Of a stretch of DNA of 64,000 bases, positions 60,301 through 64,000 are shown piece after piece. Origin of the DNA: Ascaris suum (taxonomy: Eukaryota; Nematoda; Chromadorea; Rhabditida; Ascarididae); assembly GCA_013433145.1 (NCBI GenBank), contig CM024178.1:5813260-5877259 (forward strand). Reading direction: 5' to 3'. A model generated the notes under the pieces. It made no database searches and was not told the DNA's origin. It saw nothing but the letters and a program-made list of their open reading frames with translations. How positions within the stretch are numbered: the stretch's first letter is position 1; each line of letters begins with the position of its first letter. The position numbers were made by a program, and so were the translations under genes.

Positions 60301-61100
60301 ACCATCCCCGCCTCTTTCCCGTTCGCTATATTCGCTCATCAGAAGCGTAGAATCTCTTGCCAACGCACCAATGCTTCATTCAAATGCTCTACCCATCTCT
60401 GATTCTAGCCATTACTTGTACATATTGAACAAATGAGAGGACACGTTTTTCTCTAAACGAGTCTGCTGCAGTAACCATCACTCATACAAAATGCGACCAT
60501 AAAAACCGAGACTGTGTTGAGAATTCTTTAAAAACACATACTGCCATCCTCATGTTACCAACGTCTCTTCTATCAATCTTGAGCTTAGTGTCATAGTTGT
60601 CGAATTCGCGAATATAATCACTGAATTACCTAATTCTGCAACAATTAATAGCCAAGTAACAATTAAAAAGAAGCAAGAAATGAGTGAAGAGATCACTCAG
60701 TTGTTCGCTAACAACTTTTTACACGAAAATATAAAAAATTCATGAATGAAATCACTTACTGAAAATGAATTAGTTAAGAGGGTAAAATAATCAAATTAAT
60801 AACTTAAGCAAGTGGGAAAAAAATATAATTGAAGCAAGTGGAAAGCAAGTGGGAAATTAATAAAGCAAGTGGGAAATAAAAGTTAAAAATATTTAAACAA
60901 CAGAACTCGACAAAATTGCACCCAGCAAGTCGGGCAGTAGAACTCAACAATAGAAGCAAATGCATCTTCGCCTTATTGAATTATGCCTAAAGTGGAAAGC
61001 GGAAAATCGCAATGCATCCTGAGTGCACACTTACGTTGCATTCTAGAAACGCTAATGAACTACCTACTCTGTGACTCAGCACATCTTCATCACTTATGAG
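48005..61100 (-). CDS. ape-1: ASPP-family protein (iASPP/ASPP2-like), 15 exons, N-terminus not found
   Basis: Exons read 61100-61035, 59469-59432, 59287-59140, 58726-58550, 57256-57158, 56609-56532, 55842-55706, 55250-54801, 54333-54192, 53672-53634, 52879-52652, 52224-52102, 51034-50915, 50387-50169 and 48370-48005. Joined they give 2430 nt, 809 codons plus stop, with every junction in phase. Order along the protein: coiled coil (about residues 36-176), proline-rich and acidic linker (177-534), PP1-docking motif and ankyrin repeats (547-680), SH3 (689-750), then a tail. Diagnostic strings are [43 protein letters not shown] and [12 protein letters not shown], near-identical to vertebrate ASPP proteins. 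Known role of the family: binds p53 and PP1 and controls apoptosis and cell polarity; in C. elegans ape-1 restrains the p53 homologue. The first two exons are the weakest. No start codon was found, so the 5' end is probably beyond this stretch. The symbol assumes a nematode. Confidence 0.93.
50037..50048. repeat. Homopolymer of 12 C
   Basis: In the last ASPP intron, 121 bp beyond the end of the final ankyrin exon. Confidence 0.95.
50169..52224 (-). CDS. ape-1: ASPP gene, three exons: PP1-docking motif and ankyrin repeats
   Basis: Exons 52224-52102 (41 codons), 51034-50915 (40) and 50387-50169 (73), all phase 0, with AG acceptors and GT donors (gtacag, gtaatt, gtaatt). The first holds RRHIVF, which fits the PP1-docking RVxF rule, in the same place as RVKF of ASPP2 just before the FDPLALLLD helix. 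The next two hold ankyrin repeats with the TALHNA and TPLHCA turns. The last includes [12 protein letters not shown] and [13 protein letters not shown], matching the final degenerate repeat of ASPP proteins. This is the best-conserved part of the gene and fixes its identity. Confidence 0.97.
51132..51204. repeat. About 24-bp tandem repeat, three copies, in an ASPP intron
   Basis: The string CATCCGACGTGAA (first copy CATCCGGTGTGGA) recurs three times. It is followed directly by a run of 13 C. Confidence 0.75.
51206..51218. repeat. Homopolymer of 13 C
   Basis: In the ASPP intron between exons 52224-52102 and 51034-50915, so G-rich on the coding strand. Confidence 0.95.
52652..54333 (-). CDS. 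ape-1: ASPP gene, linker exons (acidic, Pro/Ser-rich)
   Basis: Exons 54333-54192 (one base completing an Arg codon, then 47 codons), 53672-53634 (13 codons, [13 protein letters not shown]) and 52879-52652 (76 codons). The composition is acidic and rich in Ser and Pro, as expected for the disordered middle of ASPP proteins, with little conservation beyond that. The 76-codon exon ends [11 protein letters not shown] with a gtggtt donor and joins the PP1-motif exon in phase 0. A further open stretch at about 53106-53029 has a gtatgt donor but does not fit the phase of its neighbours and was left out. Confidence 0.8.
54716..54775 (-). CDS. ape-1: Possible alternative first exon of the ASPP gene
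   Basis: A strong acceptor (TTTCTTTTCTCTTTAG) is followed three bases later by an ATG (54772-54770) opening [17 protein letters not shown], with a gtgtac donor at 54721 or a gtaaat donor at 54715. It begins only 25 bp after the end of the large proline-rich exon, too close to be a normal internal exon. It ends in phase 0, so it can join the VIEEKSEP exon (53672) but not the intervening 54333 exon. The simplest reading is a trans-spliced or internally initiated short isoform of about 381 residues that keeps the ankyrin and SH3 parts. No transcript evidence is available. Confidence 0.4.
54776..54800 (-). promoter_or_regulatory. Possible trans-splice acceptor of a short ASPP isoform
   Basis: A 25-bp pyrimidine-rich stretch ending in CTCTTTAG lies directly before an ATG-bearing open exon and directly after a GT donor. 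That layout fits a spliced-leader acceptor better than a 25-bp intron. The interpretation is inference and depends on the organism being a nematode. Confidence 0.3.
54801..56609 (-). CDS. ape-1: ASPP gene, proline-rich region exons
   Basis: Exons 56609-56532 (26 codons), 55842-55706 (45 codons plus 2 nt) and 55250-54801 (1 nt, 149 codons, 2 nt). The middle exon holds [14 protein letters not shown], a PxxP-rich stretch typical of SH3 ligands and of ASPP linkers. The large exon is rich in Ser, Pro and Thr ([14 protein letters not shown]) and ends LRAAKRR with a gtaaag donor. Splice phases 0, 2 and 2 agree with the exons on both sides. The large exon is the longest single open coding block in the gene. 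Confidence 0.85.
56985..57060 (+). repeat. G-rich tract with a run of 14 G, potential G-quadruplex
   Basis: Run of 14 G at 56998-57011, followed by GGG, GGGG, GGGGGG and GGGGG groups within 50 bp. It lies in the ASPP intron between exons 57256-57158 and 56609-56532, on the template strand. Confidence 0.9.
57158..59287 (-). CDS. ape-1: ASPP gene, coiled-coil exons
   Basis: Exons 59287-59140, 58726-58550 and 57256-57158. They encode Glu/Arg/Gln-rich helices: [19 protein letters not shown] aligns with the ASPP segment LQEMASRQQQQIEAQQ, followed by [17 protein letters not shown] and [17 protein letters not shown]. This is the N-terminal alpha-helical region that in the family supports self-association. 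Splice signals are good: acceptors TTTCAG and a long T-run plus CAG, donors gtgcga, gtcgtc and gtgagt. The acceptor of the middle exon (TTTAAAG) is the weakest. Confidence 0.85.
58402..58411. repeat. Homopolymer of 10 G
   Basis: In the ASPP intron between exons 58726-58550 and 57256-57158. Confidence 0.95.
59432..61100 (-). CDS. ape-1: ASPP gene, tentative 5' exons (end of RA-like domain)
   Basis: Two short exons. 61100-61035 (22 codons) starts after ATAATAG, ends with a gtaagt donor, and reads [20 protein letters not shown]. This resembles the end of the Ras-association-like fold at the ASPP N-terminus (acidic turn, then a final beta strand). 59469-59432 ([13 protein letters not shown] plus 2 nt) follows CTCCATTCAG and leads in phase into the first coiled-coil exon. 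Both are in phase, but they are short and the similarity is loose. The rest of the RA-like domain and the start codon were not located. Confidence 0.4.
60805..60880. repeat. Interspersed AGCAAGTGGGAAA repeat, four copies
   Basis: AGCAAGTGG occurs four times in about 75 bp at uneven spacing, in the large ASPP intron between exons 61100-61035 and 59469-59432. Confidence 0.75.
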
Positions 61101-64000
61101 CTATTATCCTTGCTTCCCACGCGGATCCAAGAGGCGTTCTACCTGGAACAATTATCCCATTAACCTACAGCCTCAAATCGAATGCACTAACGCATCAGCC
61201 CTAATGCTTTTTTCAGGTCGTTGTGGTTCAATCCTTCAACATCAGAAGACATTTCGAAAACAAGGAATGATGAAAACCGAAAGGGCCAAAAATACAAAAA
61301 ATTAAAACAGGCCATTTAACGAGCTGCAAATAATTGTAATGAACAATGCACTTTTATAGTACACTCGCTCGGGTACCAAAAGGGATGGAAGGGGGGATTG
61401 GAGCAGGGAAGAAGAGGGAGAAGAGGAGGAGGGAGGGAGACGTTGAAGGTTCGACTACTGCATTAACAATAATCAGACATACCCTCCTTCGATCCAACTT
61501 GAAATTACTTATATTCCTCCAGGGGCTATGGCTGCCTCATATAGCCAAGCATACCACCTACCTCAACCGGCATCTTTCAAAGTACTCGGTCGTGGTGGTG
61601 CCCATCACACCAACCACCCTCCCGTTCCACCAGAAACTCCAATTCAGCTACCTATTATCTCTACCTAAAATCGCAAATATATGACTTGAAATCATACCGC
61701 TGATTCAGAAATTTTTTTGCCGTTTCACGAATAAGGTTTTACTCTGTCACTTTCCTACTCTTTCTCCTTCTGCCTCTCCTTCTTTCTCATATTCATTCGC
61801 AGTTTTTATTCTCGCATAAAATGATTCACATACATCGATTAAATGCATGTGTGATTACGAAACCGACAAAAAACAAATCCACAGAAAAGAATATTTATAA
61901 TATTCGTTAGAGACATGAAGAAATATGCAAAATGAAATAGGGCACAGAAATTGAAGAAAAAAATAACTCAATATTCAATAGAAGACTTTTATGGGCATGC
62001 TCATGAAGTTATCCAAACGCTATTCAAGTTTTACTCGCTACTATATAACTCTTATTTGTAACAATTTCCTCTCCCTTTATCGATATCAATTTTTTTTTGC
62101 AATTATAATAATAAACGTTTGCATAGTTTGCAATAACGATACAACTAGAAAGCGCTAATTTAGAAATTCGCAAAATGTTGAGTGAGAAATTGTGAGAAAA
62201 ATAGATTTTTCTTATGCATCAAAAAAAAGTGAATAGTTTTCTCAATTCCTTATAGGTGTCGCAATTTATTTATAATAAACACCGTCGAAAATCATAACAA
62301 TTCGGCGAATTTTTGAAAATGCGAAAATTGAAAACACAGAAACATTTTCGCTCTTTTTGGCGAACGTTGTGAGCATCAACGCCGTCACCCGAGCAATTTT
62401 TTAAAGGCTCCGAAGCAAACAAATATCCAAAATTATAAGAAATTTCAATTATTCTATCTAAGGATAATTATCAAATTATTATTTGGTTAAACCATATTAC
62501 CAATGATCAAATTAAATAACGAATACATAGCATAACAAGAAAAATTATCCTTGCATATGAACGGAGAGTAAGAGAAAAGGGAGAGGGACAGAGAGAGAGA
62601 GAACGATCGTCATCTATGTTAGTAGAGCAGCACTGCTATGAAAAATATATTTCGAAAACTCCAATGAAGAAAACTTCATCGAACATTTCATGAATAATAT
62701 CGCTTGCAATCATTCATATTGCGAAACCGATCGATAATTTAACATCAATATCTGATATTTTGAAAATAATACTGAATCAGTGTTAACAGTCTCATCGATA
62801 CTCGTTGATTATTGATAAATTGATAATTGATAAGGCCAACTGATAACTAACGTTCTGATGATTTGAATTTTTTTCGAAGCATGAAACGATGGAACTTCAG
62901 AACATCTTCACCAACATAGGACATTCATAGTCGAGGTCTGTCTAGGTTTCCCCGTTGCTCATTATTTGCATAATGAAGTAACATCCGACTGACGGAATTG
63001 TGGGTGATGTCTCACTCTGATAACGCTGCATTTATGGACCGATGATTTCAGCGATAGATCAATATGCGTATTTATTGGCGTAATAATTAGTCACTATTCT
63101 TTCGGATTTTTATCATTTTTAGGAACTTCAAACAGTCATCAATAAATTCGGAAAGACTCCCATAAAGATATAATTCTTAGAAAACTACATTATTGCCTGG
63201 CTGTGAAAATTAGTTTTCGTCAAAGTTATTCATACAAAAATTCACTGAAATATCTTCAACGAAATATGTAAATTTTTGATGTGGGGAAGATGCAGACTCC
63301 TGAAAATTTACGTATTCATTTCGAAAGATTTGAATATCACCAATTCCACACCACGAGCACAATATTCTCCCACAAATATACAAATTTCTCTGCGTTATTG
63401 ATCATGCGTTATTGATCAAGGTGAAAAAGTTTCAATAATTTTTGAAAAAGAAAATTACAAAAGAAAAATAGTAAATAAACATTTGAGTGCATAACACACT
63501 TCAAATGCAACACGTAACTATACCTTCTTTTAAGCAATTATCACTGTGTACTCTCTTTGTCTCATTGAATGATTCATTCATCAAAGACAATTCATTCACC
63601 ACCTTCTACGCACAATTACAACTAATTCTGTGCAAACTGAATGACGTCATTTTCAATGTGTTAATTTGTGAAGGCGGAGTGGCGTCTCAGGGAAGCTCCC
63701 ATAATAATATTCTTTGCATTCACCTCATGTGGCCAACCGATTCATATGTTAGCAGCTAAAGTAGTCGAAATAACGCTTTCATATTTTAAGTGATCCCACT
63801 GCTCGCACGAAGCCTCCATGGAAGGACTCTTTCCTAATGGCCCGAAAGATTTAAATGTCTCTATACAAAATGAATGCAATTTTTGCACTCTTAAATGTCT
63901 ACATCGCTCTTCGATGTTGATGGATTAATAGGAAGTAAGGCAGAGGTGATCGACTATTAGACAACGTAGTCGTCAAATTTCCAAACTCGCACCTCGGTGG
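61101..64000. other. Upstream of the last located ASPP exon
   Basis: Expected to hold the rest of the ASPP N-terminus or its introns. Purine-rich tracts lie at 61380-61445 and 62560-62605. A plus-strand open run at about 61510-61670 after TATTCCTCCAG is coding-like but unassigned. At the very edge, ACCGAG followed by gtgcga (63993 downward, minus strand) could be the end of an exon. Confidence 0.3.

Noticed and set aside
1..64000. Search for tRNA, rRNA, CRISPR, phage or defence genes
   Set aside because: No cloverleaf, no regularly spaced identical repeats with spacers, and no long intron-free prokaryote-like reading frames were seen.

Overview
The window looks like a single piece of animal nuclear DNA, most likely from a nematode. 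It is AT-rich, exons are short and split by introns of about 40 bp to 2.9 kb, 3' splice sites are of the TTTCAG/TTGCAG/TTTTAG type, and there is no operon-like packing of long reading frames. The species call is inference; the animal origin rests on the one gene I recognise with confidence. I see no rRNA, tRNA, CRISPR array or bacterial gene.

The recognisable gene lies on the minus strand between about 61.1 kb and 48.0 kb. It is an ASPP-family gene (apoptosis-stimulating protein of p53; ape-1 is the C. elegans member). I could join 15 exons without a break in phase: a tentative end of an RA-like N-terminus, a coiled-coil region, a proline-rich and acidic linker, the PP1-docking motif leading into ankyrin repeats, and a C-terminal SH3 domain. 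They give 809 codons plus stop, and the N-terminus lies further upstream. The introns carry long G/C homopolymers, a minisatellite, a possible internal start and a possible 29-codon cassette exon.

The rest of the window (1-47 kb) is mostly non-coding AT-rich DNA. I found three low-confidence gene models by joining open stretches at good splice sites with matching phase: an unrecognised five-exon minus-strand gene (10.57-7.50 kb), a two-exon minus-strand gene for a small secreted cysteine-containing protein (24.42-21.19 kb), and a plus-strand gene end with a 59-bp intron (37.24-37.75 kb). Other coding-like islands on the plus strand lie at 35.4-36.2 kb and 43.1-45.5 kb. A decayed mariner transposon lies at about 34.0-34.8 kb.

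Repeats are varied: a 72-bp palindrome-rich tandem repeat at 27.66 kb, a 30-bp minisatellite between direct repeats at 23.8 kb, several 18-26 bp tandem pairs, many purine-rich tracts and two 18-bp perfect palindromes. No clear functional link joins the recognised gene to the weaker models. I did not find a defence system or gene cluster that could be called a new biological system; the best novelties are isoform structure in the ASPP gene and the unrecognised gene models.
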